A DNA stretch of 26,623 nt from Stygibacter sp964604155 (GCA_964604155.1 CAZRXY010000075.1:1-26623); one strand, 5' to 3'; positions 1 to 7,406 are shown, counted from the first letter of the stretch. Notes: generated by a model not told the origin, from the sequence alone. Translations and numbers: made by a program.

Positions 1-42
1 ATTAGTCGTCACCATTGCGAAGGTCATTCGACCATTCGCAAG
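1..42 (+). repeat. Intergenic hairpin repeat, copy 1 (3'-truncated)
   Basis: The core reads TTGCGAAGGTC, a 4-base loop, then GACCATTCGCAA. This folds into an 11-bp stem with a single bulged base. Two closely matching copies lie at 141-195 and 15230-15284, and a diverged inverted copy at 15305-15338. This copy matches only about the first 42 bases and lacks the GTAACTTAGATTG tail of the others. The stem is conserved while the loop bases vary (ATTC here), as expected if the folded form is what matters. Confidence 0.75.
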
Positions 43-88
43 TGAGAAGATGAAAAGCTGGAGCTTTCCGTTCCCAGGGTAAAGAAAC

Positions 89-107
89 TGGCATACCCCC
101 GAAATTA
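89..107 (+). repeat. TGGCATNCCCCC intergenic motif, copy A
   Basis: TGGCATACCCCCGAAATTA is one of five similar short intergenic sequences in the window; the others are at 317-329 (minus), 6784-6804, 15176-15200 and 26479-26498. The shared core is GGCAT, one base, a C-rich stretch and then an AT-rich tail. Just upstream at about 53-66 is a small palindrome AAAGCTggAGCTTT. The function is not known from the sequence. Confidence 0.5.
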
Positions 108-140
108 ATTCAAAAAGTGGAAATAATGATCAAGAAAACA

Positions 141-195
141 ATTAGTCGTCACCATTGCGAAGGTCTTTCGACTATTCGCAAGGTAACTTAGATTG
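141..195 (+). repeat. Intergenic hairpin repeat, copy 2 (full length)
   Basis: This full-length copy of about 55 bp begins ATTAGTCGTCACCATTGCGA and ends GTAACTTAGATTG. The internal imperfect hairpin has loop TTTC, and one stem base is changed (GACT for GACC). It lies about 100 bp from copy 1 in the same orientation, so the two may derive from one composite unit. Confidence 0.75.
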
Positions 196-268
196 TTGAT
201 AACCTCCCAATTGAGACCTCCTGGATGTGCGTTAGCTCTTTGGGATGGTCGACCAGGGATAATACAAC

Positions 269-718
269 CTAATACTTTATTTCCCAGTTAATTAGAACTT
301 CGATAAATTTAAAAAACAGGGGGATGCCAAATTTAAGCTCTACTATTTTATCAGCCAACAAGCGAAAAGCCCATCTGGCATAGCTTTCTGGTGGCTCACA
401 ACAACATAATGCAATTAAATATGCTTCAAGGTCACCATCAAATTTCTTTATGAATATTCTCTTTGTCTTACCTGGATATAGGACAGCTTCAAATCCCTCC
501 TCAACGAATTTTTCCTTTACTCTATCTATGGTTTTCATACTCATTCGCACTATTTTACTGATTATTTCATTTGTAAACTTCTTAGAGCCATGCGAATTAT
601 CGCAATTCAGCAGTATCAGTGCGTTCTTGACGCGAGTGGCGGGGTGTGTTCCCTTATTAACTTTAGTATTAAGCTCTTTTCTTTCTTCTTCTATTAATGT
701 AACTTAATACATTATCAT
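269..718 (-). pseudogene. IS630-family transposase, N-terminal remnant (in-frame stop, 3'-truncated)
   Basis: The protein read from 703 downward fits the N-terminal helix-turn-helix part of IS630-type transposases. It begins VTLIEEERKEL, followed by a basic stretch, RVKEKFVEEGFEAVL, then LIALCCCEPPESYARWAFR and LLADKIVELKF. A good Shine-Dalgarno (GAGGTG) precedes ATG at 718, but codon 5 is TAA (704-706), so translation from that start ends after four residues. The family resemblance stops at about 329, where a C-rich intergenic repeat motif begins, and the frame closes at 269. No DDE catalytic domain is present. A start at one of the internal ATGs at 550 or 544 would give about 93 residues and only half of the DNA-binding region. 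I read this as a dead insertion sequence fragment. Confidence 0.75.
317..329 (-). repeat. TGGCATNCCCCC intergenic motif, copy B (at the transposase break)
   Basis: The minus strand reads TGGCATCCCCCTG followed by TTTTTTAAATTT. This is the same core as four other intergenic copies. It falls exactly where the transposase remnant loses its resemblance to the family, so the repeat may mark the truncation junction. Confidence 0.4.
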
Positions 719-743
719 AATCACCTCACTTTATTATGAGACG

Positions 744-771
744 ATTATAAATTATCCTTACGTCATGTCAA
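744..771 (-). promoter_or_regulatory. Consensus sigma-70 promoter upstream of the transposase remnant
   Basis: On the minus strand TTGACA (771-766) is separated by 16 bp from TATAAT (749-744). Both hexamers are perfect. The predicted transcript would start near 737, about 20 bases before the GAGGTG-ATG of the broken IS630 gene. The -35 box lies inside a perfect 9-bp inverted repeat (762-783). Confidence 0.7.
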
Positions 772-783
772 GCATGACATGAC
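762..783. repeat. Perfect 9-bp inverted repeat (hairpin or operator)
   Basis: GTCATGTCA, loop AGCA, TGACATGAC. It sits immediately downstream of the lipoprotein stop codon at 785-787 and overlaps the -35 box of the transposase promoter. There is no T-run after it on the minus strand, so it is not a standard intrinsic terminator. It could protect the operon's 3' end, be an operator, or be part of the IS terminus. Confidence 0.6.
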
Positions 784-784
784 A

Positions 785-2056
785 CTAGTTTGTGTTTACA
801 ATTGGGATGAATATGGAGCTTTCGTAACCGGAGAGTTGGTTGCCACGGGGGTCTTTTGCCTCCAGTTCAATACGGTAAGAATTAAAATTTTTCAGGTTTG
901 TAAAGGTTTGGAAGGTGAATACTTCATGATCACCGCTCACGGCTTTGAGAGGGTATTGCAGTCCGGTTTCAGTTTCGGTCAGCCAGGCTTTGGCATCTTC
1001 GCGGAATAGGACTTTACTGAAAGTGATTTTAATTTCGGGTTTCAGGCTGTTAACGGAGGCGCCGTCTCGTGGTTCAATTTTAATGACTTTTGGTGCAGAA
1101 GTATCTTTTTTTGTGATGCCACTGAAGACGAGTGAGTCAATGAGTGTTTTATTACCTTTTTTATCTTTAGCGCCAAAGACCAGGATTTTGTAATCTACAG
1201 TATCCATCTCAGCGGTAAAGATTTTCACTTGATCATTTTTTTGTCGCCAGCGTTTTATTCTCAGGGCGAAGCTTAGAGAATCTGTGAGCAGGTGGACAGT
1301 ATCCAGGCTGACAATATTTTCATCAAAAACCAGATCAATTTCGTCGATAAAGACAGGTATCACACTTTTGAGGGCAGGTGGATTAGAGTCTTCGTAAACC
1401 AGAAAAAAGTCAATATTAGCGAGTGGTTGTGCTTCGACAAGAGCTTCAGCGAAGGGTTCACTTTCGACATCCAGTCGGTTATTTTTATTTTTATCAATAA
1501 ATGCTCTCAGGAAGTGTTTGCGATTATCAAGGCTGTCAAAGGAATAATTTTCCGAGAATCGTCTGGTAGAGATCAGAGTAGAATCTGCGGTAAAAAGGCT
1601 CACTCTCACTTCGCTTGAGCTATCCTCGATATTTTCAAACGTAAAGCTGCCGGAAATTCTGTGATCGGTAAAATTTCCTTTTGCCCAGGTGAAGTTATAT
1701 TGTTTATCCAGGGGGTTATTACGAAAGCACCTGATTTTATCGGAGAAAGTGAAAAGGTAATTAGTGTCATCCATTAAAGTTTCGCTGATATCAATGATCA
1801 AAGTGTTGCCGTCCCAGCGATAGCGTTTGGAATCAATTTTGGGGAAAATTTGCAGACCGGTGGCAAGACTTGCCAGGTCCATAGGTTTTGAGAAAGTGAT
1901 TTCCAATTGCTTGCCTGTGATATCGGTAAATTCTGGTGGGTACACGGTTATGATAGTGGGTTTTTCAGAATCTTCGGGACCTCCGGTGGCAGCTTCTTTA
2001 TTTCCGCAACTGGTGAGCAGCAAAATCAGTAGTAGTAAGCTAAAAGCCTTTTTCAC
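785..2056 (-). CDS. SbsA-type Ig-like domain lipoprotein
   Basis: The N-terminus is a lipoprotein signal peptide: basic start, leucine run, lipobox LLTSC with the acylated Cys near residue 17. The protein should therefore be anchored in the envelope. Residues about 30-125 (KPTIITVYPPEF..., ITFSKPMD) and about 325-420 (APKVIKIEPRDG..., ITFSKVL) each look like a Big_5/SbsA Ig-like domain. A D-x-N-x-N acidic loop (DKNKNNRLD) lies between them. The start is GTG at 2056, with CAGGA 8 bases upstream inside ribE; the two genes overlap by 17 bp, implying translational coupling. It is the last gene of ybaB-recR-ribE. Similar lipoproteins are common in Bacteroidota-like genomes without a defined role. 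Its presence in this operon says nothing specific about function. Confidence 0.8.
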   Translation of the reverse strand: MKKAFSLLLLILLLTSCGNKEAATGGPEDSEKPTIITVYPPEFTDITGKQLEITFSKPMDLASLATGLQIFPKIDSKRYRWDGNTLIIDISETLMDDTNYLFTFSDKIRCFRNNPLDKQYNFTWAKGNFTDHRISGSFTFENIEDSSSEVRVSLFTADSTLISTRRFSENYSFDSLDNRKHFLRAFIDKNKNNRLDVESEPFAEALVEAQPLANIDFFLVYEDSNPPALKSVIPVFIDEIDLVFDENIVSLDTVHLLTDSLSFALRIKRWRQKNDQVKIFTAEMDTVDYKILVFGAKDKKGNKTLIDSLVFSGITKKDTSAPKVIKIEPRDGASVNSLKPEIKITFSKVLFREDAKAWLTETETGLQYPLKAVSGDHEVFTFQTFTNLKNFNSYRIELEAKDPRGNQLSGYESSIFIPIVNTN

Positions 2057-2669
2057 GCAGCCATTCCTGAGATATCTTTTTATTGTTTTGATTATTTAGA
2101 TAGCGGATCACATATTTTCCTATAATGTCAAATTCGATATTAGCATAATTTTCTATTCTGAGAAGATTAGTTTCATTAGCAGTATGCGAGATAAGAGCGA
2201 CGGCAAAACGAAAATTTTCGAGTTTTGCGATTGTGAGGCTAACACCATTGATGGCAATTGAGCCCTGCCAGGTCACGAAGTTCTGGAATTTTTTTGGCAA
2301 TTCAAACCAGAGATACAGGGTGTCGCCTTTGTATTCCTGAGTTTCTATTCTGCTGATGCAATCCACATGACCCTGGACAAAATGACCGTCCAGGCGGGCA
2401 TTAGCAGAAAGTGCTCTTTCGAGATTGATTTCCTCATTAATCTGCCAGTAGCGGATAGTGGTTTTATCGATCGTCTCATGCATTGCTTCCAGCTTAATAT
2501 TATCTTTATTAAAATCTATAACAGTAAGGCAGGCTCCATTGCAGGCGATGCTGTCGCCGATTTTAATCTGATTATTTATCTTTGAGCAGTTAATATCAAG
2601 ATAGCGTTTGCCGCGGTGATCGAGATAACTTTGCAGCTTGCCGATTTCCTCAATTATTCCTGAGAACAT
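2040..2669 (-). CDS. ribE: Riboflavin synthase, alpha subunit
   Basis: This enzyme dismutates two molecules of 6,7-dimethyl-8-ribityllumazine to riboflavin and a pyrimidinedione, the last step of riboflavin synthesis in the cytoplasm. The 209 residues form the expected two tandem lumazine-binding domains. The first opens with MFSGIIEEIG and contains CNGACLTV. The second follows DGHFVQGHVD and contains INGVSLTI and SHTANETNL. The length is typical (about 200-220). The ATG at 2669 is 2 bases after the recR stop, with only a weak ribosome site, so it is probably translated by coupling. No FMN riboswitch is visible upstream, and the other rib genes are not in the window, so riboflavin genes appear to be scattered here. 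Confidence 0.95.
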   Translation of the reverse strand: MFSGIIEEIGKLQSYLDHRGKRYLDINCSKINNQIKIGDSIACNGACLTVIDFNKDNIKLEAMHETIDKTTIRYWQINEEINLERALSANARLDGHFVQGHVDCISRIETQEYKGDTLYLWFELPKKFQNFVTWQGSIAINGVSLTIAKLENFRFAVALISHTANETNLLRIENYANIEFDIIGKYVIRYLNNQNNKKISQEWLREKGF

Positions 2670-2671
2670 AA

Positions 2672-3271
2672 TTATTTACCGGCAGAATAACGGCGTTGCA
2701 GAGCGGTTTGCAGTGTCCTTGAAGTGGCATATTCCATATCGCCTCCAAAAGGCAAACCAGTGGATAAACGTGTGATGCTATTCACCAGGTCGTGCAATTG
2801 ACTAACCAGAAAACTGATCGTAGTTTCGCCTTCTACGGAAGTGCTGAGTGCCAGAATAACTTCTTCCACGGGATAATCGGCGAGAAATTGTTTTAGAAGA
2901 GGAAAATTGATATCATCGGGACCAATGCCGTCTATAGGAGAGAGGAGATTGCCCAGGACGAAGTATCTGCCCTTAAATTCATGAGTATTCTCGATGGAAT
3001 AGGCATCTTGAGTGTGTTCTACCACGCACAGCACTTGCTGGTTACGCAGATCGTCGCGGCAAAATTCGCAAACTGGTTCATCAGTCAGCAGATTACAAAT
3101 AGGGCAATTTGAGAATGAATTCACCGCCAGAATAATGGATTCGCCAATAGCCTGAGCATTTTCACGAGGCATACTCAATAAGTACATAGCCAGCCGGGTG
3201 GCGGTTTTTTCTCCAATACCGGGCAGTTTCTTGAGGTTATCCTTTAAGCTTGTAAAGGTTTCGGACAGCAT
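2672..3271 (-). CDS. recR: Recombination mediator protein RecR
   Basis: RecR acts with RecO (and RecF) to load RecA on SSB-coated gaps. All family parts are in order across 199 residues. The helix-hairpin-helix is KLPGIGEKTATRLA (about 14-27). The four-Cys zinc motif is CPICNLLTDEPVCEFC (about 56-71). The Toprim domain starts at VLCVVEHTQDAYSIE, and the C-terminal segment RLSTGLPFGGDMEYATS...LQTALQRR matches the conserved RecR tail. It follows ybaB by 3 bp, the usual ybaB-recR pairing. dnaX, often the third partner, is not adjacent. The start is ATG at 3271. Confidence 0.96.
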   Translation of the reverse strand: MLSETFTSLKDNLKKLPGIGEKTATRLAMYLLSMPRENAQAIGESIILAVNSFSNCPICNLLTDEPVCEFCRDDLRNQQVLCVVEHTQDAYSIENTHEFKGRYFVLGNLLSPIDGIGPDDINFPLLKQFLADYPVEEVILALSTSVEGETTISFLVSQLHDLVNSITRLSTGLPFGGDMEYATSRTLQTALQRRYSAGK

Positions 3272-3274
3272 GGT

Positions 3275-3604
3275 CTAAAACAATCCTGGAATCTTCATAT
3301 TGCCTGGAATAAATTTTGACATTTCTTCTTCAGAGCTTTTGGAAATTTTTTGGTGAGCTTCGTTGACGGCTGCCAGAATAAGGTCTTCCAGCATTTCCAC
3401 ATCAGCAGGGTCGATTACTTCTGGGTCAATTTTTATCTGAACCAGTTCATTGTGACCATTCATTTTCACAGTAACCATCCCGCCGCCGGCACTTGCTTCC
3501 ACTTCCTGCTTTGCCAGATCTTCCTGGGCTTTCAGCATCTGTTCCTGCATCTTCTTTGCCTGCTTCATCAGGTCATTCATACCTTTCTTGCCACCTGGAT
3601 ACAT
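3275..3604 (-). CDS. ybaB: YbaB/EbfC family nucleoid-associated protein
   Basis: This is a small DNA-binding dimer, known in the family to bind DNA and affect nucleoid structure. The 109 residues contain the expected N-terminal helix (MNDLMKQAKKMQEQMLKAQ), then the core EASAGGGMVTVKMNG and KIDPEVIDP, and a C-terminal helix. The start chosen is ATG at 3604 because AAGGAG lies 6 bases upstream; a longer open frame reaches 3634 but has no ribosome site. It is the first gene of the four-gene operon with recR, ribE and the lipoprotein. Confidence 0.93.
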   Translation of the reverse strand: MYPGGKKGMNDLMKQAKKMQEQMLKAQEDLAKQEVEASAGGGMVTVKMNGHNELVQIKIDPEVIDPADVEMLEDLILAAVNEAHQKISKSSEEEMSKFIPGNMKIPGLF

Positions 3605-3633
3605 AGCATTCTCCTTATATCTTTTGATAGGCA

Positions 3634-3662
3634 AATAATTATGCCATCACAATACCAGTCAA
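3634..3662 (-). promoter_or_regulatory. Putative promoter of the ybaB-recR operon
   Basis: The minus strand has TTGACT (3662-3657), then 17 bp, then ATTATT (3639-3634), about 30 bases before the ybaB start. The -35 is good and the -10 weak; an alternative CATAAT lies closer but with too short a spacer. It lies between the hutU terminator and ybaB, where a promoter is expected. Confidence 0.4.
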
Positions 3663-3717
3663 CTATAAATGTAATTCCTCCTGGAGATATTGCCTGGCGT
3701 GTCGTATCGTTCTATAA

Positions 3718-3745
3718 AAAATCCCCGTAAACAGCCGGGGATTTT
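3718..3745 (-). terminator. Intrinsic terminator after hutU
   Basis: AAAATCCCCG and CGGGGATTTT form a perfect 10-bp stem around an 8-base loop. On the minus strand the stem runs into a T-rich tract (TTTTTTAT). It begins about 40 bp after the hutU stop and separates hutU from ybaB. Confidence 0.9.
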
Positions 3746-3784
3746 ATTTAGTTTTAATTATGATATGCTGGAGAGTGAAGTAGA

Positions 3785-5800
3785 TCAATCATCCATATTT
3801 AAGATATCATCGATGAGCTGATCATCGGTGAGAAACGGCAGAGTTATCTGTCCATTTCCAGCGTGCTTTTTATTCCACTGGGAGGCAGTTTGCAGAGCGG
3901 GATCATTTCGAGCCCAGCTTCTTCGGGCTACCCCGCCCATCACGTCCCAACTGAGAGCATTTTTAATCACTTTATCAGCGTGAGCGGAGCCGTCCAGCAA
4001 TAAGCCAAACCCTCCATTTGAAGCGCGTCCAATGCCCACGCCGCCGCCATTATGCAGCGTAACGAGCGTCATACCGCGGGCGATATTACCACCCCAGCAC
4101 TGCACGCTCATATCTGCCGTAGTGCGGCTGCCGTCATAGATATTTGCGGTTTCACGGAAGGGTGAATCTGTGCCGGAAACATCGTGATGATCACGTCCCA
4201 GCAAGACAGGACCAATCAAATTGCTACGCACCATTTCGTTAAATTTCAAGGCAATATTCATTCTGCCTTCTTCATCGGCATAAAGGATGCGGCACTTTGT
4301 GCCAACAACCAGTTTATTTTCTTCAGCAGAAGCGATCCAGTGATGATTATCACGGTGCAAAGAGCTAAGCGATGGATCAATGCAGTGCATAGCAGCCTGA
4401 TCTGTGAGGTGCAGGTCTTCATTTTTTCCGGAAAGACAGACCCAGCGGAAGGGGCCAAAGCCTTTATCGAAGCAAAGTGGACCCATAATATCCTCTACAT
4501 AAGAGGGCCAGATGAAGCCTTGTGATGTATCAATTCCATTGGCGGCGATATCTTTTGCTCCGGCATCGAAGATAGATGCCATAAAGCTATTACCATAATC
4601 CCAGAAATATGAGCCTTTGGAAGTGAGATTTTTTATTACGGCATAATGACGCAAGAGCGAAGTATCCACGAGTTCTTCAAATTTCTCAGGGTTTTTCTTG
4701 ATCAGTATTCTCCCTTCATTAAAGCTAATGCTGGCGGGAGTGTAACCTCCTTCATACACGGCATGACATGAAGTTTGGTCGGAAATAAGTTCTGGTATAA
4801 CATTCTGATTATCAAGAAATTCCAGGAGGTCGACTACATTACCGTGGTAGGCAATGGAAACTGCCTTTCCGGCTTTGCGGTATTCCTGCATCCATAGGAC
4901 TATCTGGTTTAGATCAGAAGAAACCAGATTAACCCAGCCCTGAGAGTGGCGTGTTTTTATGCGGCTTTCATCTACTTCGGCGATCACTCCAATTCCTCCG
5001 GCAATTTCCACAGCTTTTGCTTGAGCTCCGCTCATGCCTCCTAAGCCGGAAGAGACAAAGTAGATGCCGGAAATATCCTTATCATCGGGAATACCCAGAT
5101 ATTTTCTACCTGCATTGAGCAGAGTGATATAGGTGCCATGCACAATACCCTGGGGACCGATATACATCCAGCCGCCGGCAGTCATCTGACCATAATTGGT
5201 GCAACCCATGGCAGCAAGTTTTTTAAATTCGGCAGGATTATCCCAAGATCCTACCAGAAGACCATTTGTGGAAATAACTAATGGTGCTTCTTTGGAAGAG
5301 GGGAAAATTCCTACAGGATGTCCTGAGGAGACTACCAGTGTCTGGTCTTCCTTAATCACTTGCAGATATTTTTTTATCAATTGATACTGCATCCAGTTCT
5401 GGCACACCTGACCGGTTTCCCCATAGGTAACCAGTTCATAAGGATAAAGAGCCACATCAAAATCAAGGTTATTATCAATATTCACCTGAAGAGCTCTGGC
5501 GGCGAGTATACCTTTATACTGATCAACCGGTTTGCCATTAATTCTGCCTTTGGGTCTCCATCTATAGCCATAAATTCTGCCCATGGAATTAAGTTCCTGC
5601 AAAAATTCCGGTGCTGCGACGGAGTGCAGCTCTTCCGGGATATAGCGTAGAGCATTTTTTAGGGCTAATTTAATTTCAAATTTATTGAGAGAAAGACTGC
5701 GGTCTGGGGCGCGTCTTATACCGGGTTCAAAGGTGCCTGCTTCAGGCAGAACATTGTCCAGCTTTATCGTCATAGAGCTGGCGATAGTATTATTATCCAT
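3785..5800 (-). CDS. hutU: Urocanate hydratase (long form)
   Basis: Urocanase converts urocanate to 4-imidazolone-5-propionate using tightly bound NAD+, the second step of histidine degradation, in the cytoplasm. Family marks include YGETGQVCQNWMQY, VSSGHPVGIFPS, GGWMYIGPQGIVHGTY, the glycine-rich NAD-binding SGLGGMSGAQAKAVE, IMGPLCFDKGFGPFRWVC and LHNGGGVGIGRASNGGFGL. At 671 residues it is the long type (about 670) seen in Bacteroidota-like bacteria and animals, against about 560 for the Pseudomonas and Bacillus enzymes. The start at 5800 has GGAG five bases upstream. It follows the 289-residue gene by 17 bp and ends at a strong terminator. hutH, hutI and the formiminotransferase are not nearby, so this is a hutU separated from the rest of the pathway. 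Confidence 0.96.
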   Translation of the reverse strand: MDNNTIASSMTIKLDNVLPEAGTFEPGIRRAPDRSLSLNKFEIKLALKNALRYIPEELHSVAAPEFLQELNSMGRIYGYRWRPKGRINGKPVDQYKGILAARALQVNIDNNLDFDVALYPYELVTYGETGQVCQNWMQYQLIKKYLQVIKEDQTLVVSSGHPVGIFPSSKEAPLVISTNGLLVGSWDNPAEFKKLAAMGCTNYGQMTAGGWMYIGPQGIVHGTYITLLNAGRKYLGIPDDKDISGIYFVSSGLGGMSGAQAKAVEIAGGIGVIAEVDESRIKTRHSQGWVNLVSSDLNQIVLWMQEYRKAGKAVSIAYHGNVVDLLEFLDNQNVIPELISDQTSCHAVYEGGYTPASISFNEGRILIKKNPEKFEELVDTSLLRHYAVIKNLTSKGSYFWDYGNSFMASIFDAGAKDIAANGIDTSQGFIWPSYVEDIMGPLCFDKGFGPFRWVCLSGKNEDLHLTDQAAMHCIDPSLSSLHRDNHHWIASAEENKLVVGTKCRILYADEEGRMNIALKFNEMVRSNLIGPVLLGRDHHDVSGTDSPFRETANIYDGSRTTADMSVQCWGGNIARGMTLVTLHNGGGVGIGRASNGGFGLLLDGSAHADKVIKNALSWDVMGGVARRSWARNDPALQTASQWNKKHAGNGQITLPFLTDDQLIDDILNMDD

Positions 5801-5817
5801 AAAAACTCCGAGAAGGT

Positions 5818-6687
5818 CTATTTTTTTCTATATCTTGCTTTTCGCTGGTATTTAGACTTGCGAGGCTGGGTGGAGACAGGTTTTTTGGGCGTAATCTTGT
5901 CCTGGATGAGATGAGCATCAAAATTGGAAAACAGGTTAAGATTTATAGCTTCTTCCAATTTATTTACAATCTCGAGAGAGACTTGATTATCCGGATCATT
6001 AATCTCAGTTTGCAGGCTGAATATTTTGAAAGGGAAATTATCAAAATGGCAGTCTGGGCAGGCTTTTAGAGATTCACAGATGATCAATGTCTGGGCAGTA
6101 GGACAGCTTGATTTTGCTTGCAGGGCAAAGTGCTCAAGTTTAAAGATATCATCGTAATCCGGATTTTTCCAGGCAAAGAAAAGCAGGAATGGGATGACAA
6201 AGGTGTTTTTTGTGAAATTCCGCTTGCCCAAAATGCGGTACTGATAATCCAGGCACAAGGTGAGAGACAAAGCTGGTGGCGTTTTATTACTGCGGATATC
6301 GGGAGAGGCAACAATTTCAGTTGGGCTTTTTCCGGTCAGCAATAAATTATAATCAAATGATTGGAAATCCCATTTGATCCCCGTTTCCATGAGGATTGGC
6401 TGCCGCTTCATTAGAGCAGCAATTAGATCATAGAGATAATTCGGCGAAAAAACCGGTGAATCAGCAGCAAAACCTGTATTGCGCATCTTATTGAAAATAA
6501 ACTTGCGGTTATGAAGAGATGCCAGAAACTGCGAGAGAGCTTCTGCAAGCTCCTGATTTGTGGCAGAAGTGCCCTCAGTGAGCTGCTGAAAGCTCTTCCA
6601 CTTTAGTGAAATTTCACTAAGATACATCTTGTTGACAGGATTTTTCTCCTGCCTGGACAAGTCCATTAGAATCTTTGAGTAATACAT
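5818..6687 (-). CDS. Protein of unknown function upstream of hutU
   Basis: I do not recognise this family. The 289 residues have no signal peptide or membrane segment. The N-terminal half (1-110) is helical and charged. The middle holds a possible alpha/beta core with hydrophobic strands (TFVIPFLLFFAWK, TAQTLIICESL), and residues about 268-289 form a strongly basic tail (RKSKYQRKARYRKK). The strand FAWK-NPDYDDIF, followed by a helix and a strand ending ICES, faintly recalls the E-x-K core of Bpu10I-type PD-(D/E)XK nucleases, but the key Glu would be Ala. The ATG at 6687 has AGAGGA upstream. It sits 17 bp before hutU and is probably cotranscribed with it. The basic tail suggests nucleic-acid or membrane-surface binding (inference). 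Confidence 0.75.
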   Translation of the reverse strand: MYYSKILMDLSRQEKNPVNKMYLSEISLKWKSFQQLTEGTSATNQELAEALSQFLASLHNRKFIFNKMRNTGFAADSPVFSPNYLYDLIAALMKRQPILMETGIKWDFQSFDYNLLLTGKSPTEIVASPDIRSNKTPPALSLTLCLDYQYRILGKRNFTKNTFVIPFLLFFAWKNPDYDDIFKLEHFALQAKSSCPTAQTLIICESLKACPDCHFDNFPFKIFSLQTEINDPDNQVSLEIVNKLEEAINLNLFSNFDAHLIQDKITPKKPVSTQPRKSKYQRKARYRKK

Positions 6688-6734
6688 AAATCCTCTTTTA
6701 TTTAAAAATGCTACTTTAGCTTACACTGATGATT

Positions 6735-6763
6735 CAGTTTTTCAAATATAACTAACTTGTCAA
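6735..6763 (-). promoter_or_regulatory. Possible promoter of the 289-residue gene and hutU
   Basis: The minus strand has a perfect TTGACA (6763-6758) about 75 bases before the start codon, but the hexamer 17 bp further on (AAACTG) is poor. The call rests mainly on position and on the same TTGACA occurring before other genes in this window. Confidence 0.25.
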
Positions 6764-6783
6764 GTATTAAAGGATTTTTTTTC

Positions 6784-6804
6784 TGGCATACCCTTGGAAT
6801 TTAT
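6784..6804 (+). repeat. TGGCATNCCCCC intergenic motif, copy C
   Basis: TGGCATACCCTTGGAATTTAT, matching the copies at 89-107, 15176-15200 and 26479-26498 in the GGCATNCC core and AT-rich tail. Like the copies at 15176 and 26479 it lies just beyond a TGTCAA (TTGACA on the minus strand), but at a variable distance. Confidence 0.45.
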
Positions 6805-6824
6805 TTATGTGTCAGATATAATTT

Positions 6825-6869
6825 TATGGACTATATGGACACTATGGACATAATGGACATAATGGGCTC
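6825..6869 (+). repeat. Five-copy 9-bp tandem repeat
   Basis: The units are TATGGACTA, TATGGACAC, TATGGACAT, AATGGACAT and AATGGGCTC, with constant 9-bp spacing. It lies in the 751-bp gene-free region between the hutU operon and the sigma-54 regulator, about 140 bp upstream of the hutU operon start and over 550 bp from the regulator. It could be a simple expansion repeat or an array of binding sites. Confidence 0.75.
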
Positions 6870-6987
6870 GGATAGAAACCTGTATTTTGGACGTAAATCC
6901 GCATCTATTTTTATTAGATTTCATTAATTGTCACCAATCACTGAAAAGTGTACCAGGTTTCTCATCGAAAATTTTATGTTGAATGAG

Positions 6988-7062
6988 TAGCCCAGTGCTT
7001 TTAGCTCGGGGTTGGCGATGCCCCCCTACACCTAATCGGGATTTATCCCTGGATTTATGTAG
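6988..7062 (+). repeat. Imperfect palindromic (REP-like) element with two hairpins
   Basis: The first hairpin is at 6991-7010 (CCCAGTGC, TTTTA loop, GCTCGGG, imperfect). The second is longer: CTACA (7026-7030), AATC, GGGAT-TT-ATCCC (7038-7049), GATT and TGTAG (7058-7062) nest as three stem segments. The C-rich CGATGCCCCCC between them can also pair with the preceding GGGG. No coding sequence overlaps it. The layout resembles REP-type elements moved by IS200-like transposases, but no such transposase is in the window. Confidence 0.5.
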
Positions 7063-7221
7063 AAGACAAGTTGTTGATTGAAACTTTTGTCAGTCCATTT
7101 TTCACGCAATTTTTCGCAGTTTTATTGGGGAGGGGCGGTTTCTCGTTCACTGGTGCTGTGAGTTAAGAGACATTTTTTTTTGCTGAAGATGTACAATGAA
7201 TTTCTCTTATACCTGATAATT

Positions 7222-7242
7222 AAGCAATTCGGAAGATTGCTT
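7222..7242 (+). repeat. 7-bp inverted repeat upstream of the regulator
   Basis: AAGCAAT, a 7-base loop, then ATTGCTT. It is not followed by a T-run, so it is unlikely to be a terminator. A second, looser pair (GTAAAC 7253-7258 and GTTTAC 7283-7288) follows. Both lie in the leader region of the sigma-54 regulator gene. The rest of 7063-7438 shows no gene. Confidence 0.4.
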
Positions 7243-7379
7243 TGAGTGAGTTGTAAACATAGGCTGCAATCTAAAACATTGAGTTTACGCAATGAGGTGA
7301 TGGTAATCTAAAATAGACAGGGGAAAGGTCTTTGTCACAAAAGAGAGCAGTCCATAAATTTTACAGTAGGAGAATAAAG

Positions 7380-7406
7380 TTGACAGAATAAACCATGAAT
7401 TGTCAA
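7380..7406 (+). promoter_or_regulatory. TTGACA/TGTCAA inverted repeat before the regulator
   Basis: TTGACA (7380-7385) and TGTCAA (7401-7406) are separated by 15 bp and are exact reverse complements. The first could be a -35 box, but no good -10 lies 16-18 bp on. The symmetric pair could equally be an operator. It ends 32 bp before the regulator's start codon. Confidence 0.3.

Noticed and set aside
89..107. TGGCAT repeats as sigma-54 -24 boxes
   Set aside because: None of the five copies has the GC of the -12 box at the required distance.
450..707. Plus-strand open frame opposite the transposase remnant
   Set aside because: It is the antisense shadow of the IS630 fragment with no ribosome site or recognisable protein.
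3605..3634. Longer start for ybaB
   Set aside because: AAGGAG sits correctly before ATG 3604 and the extra ten residues are not part of the family.
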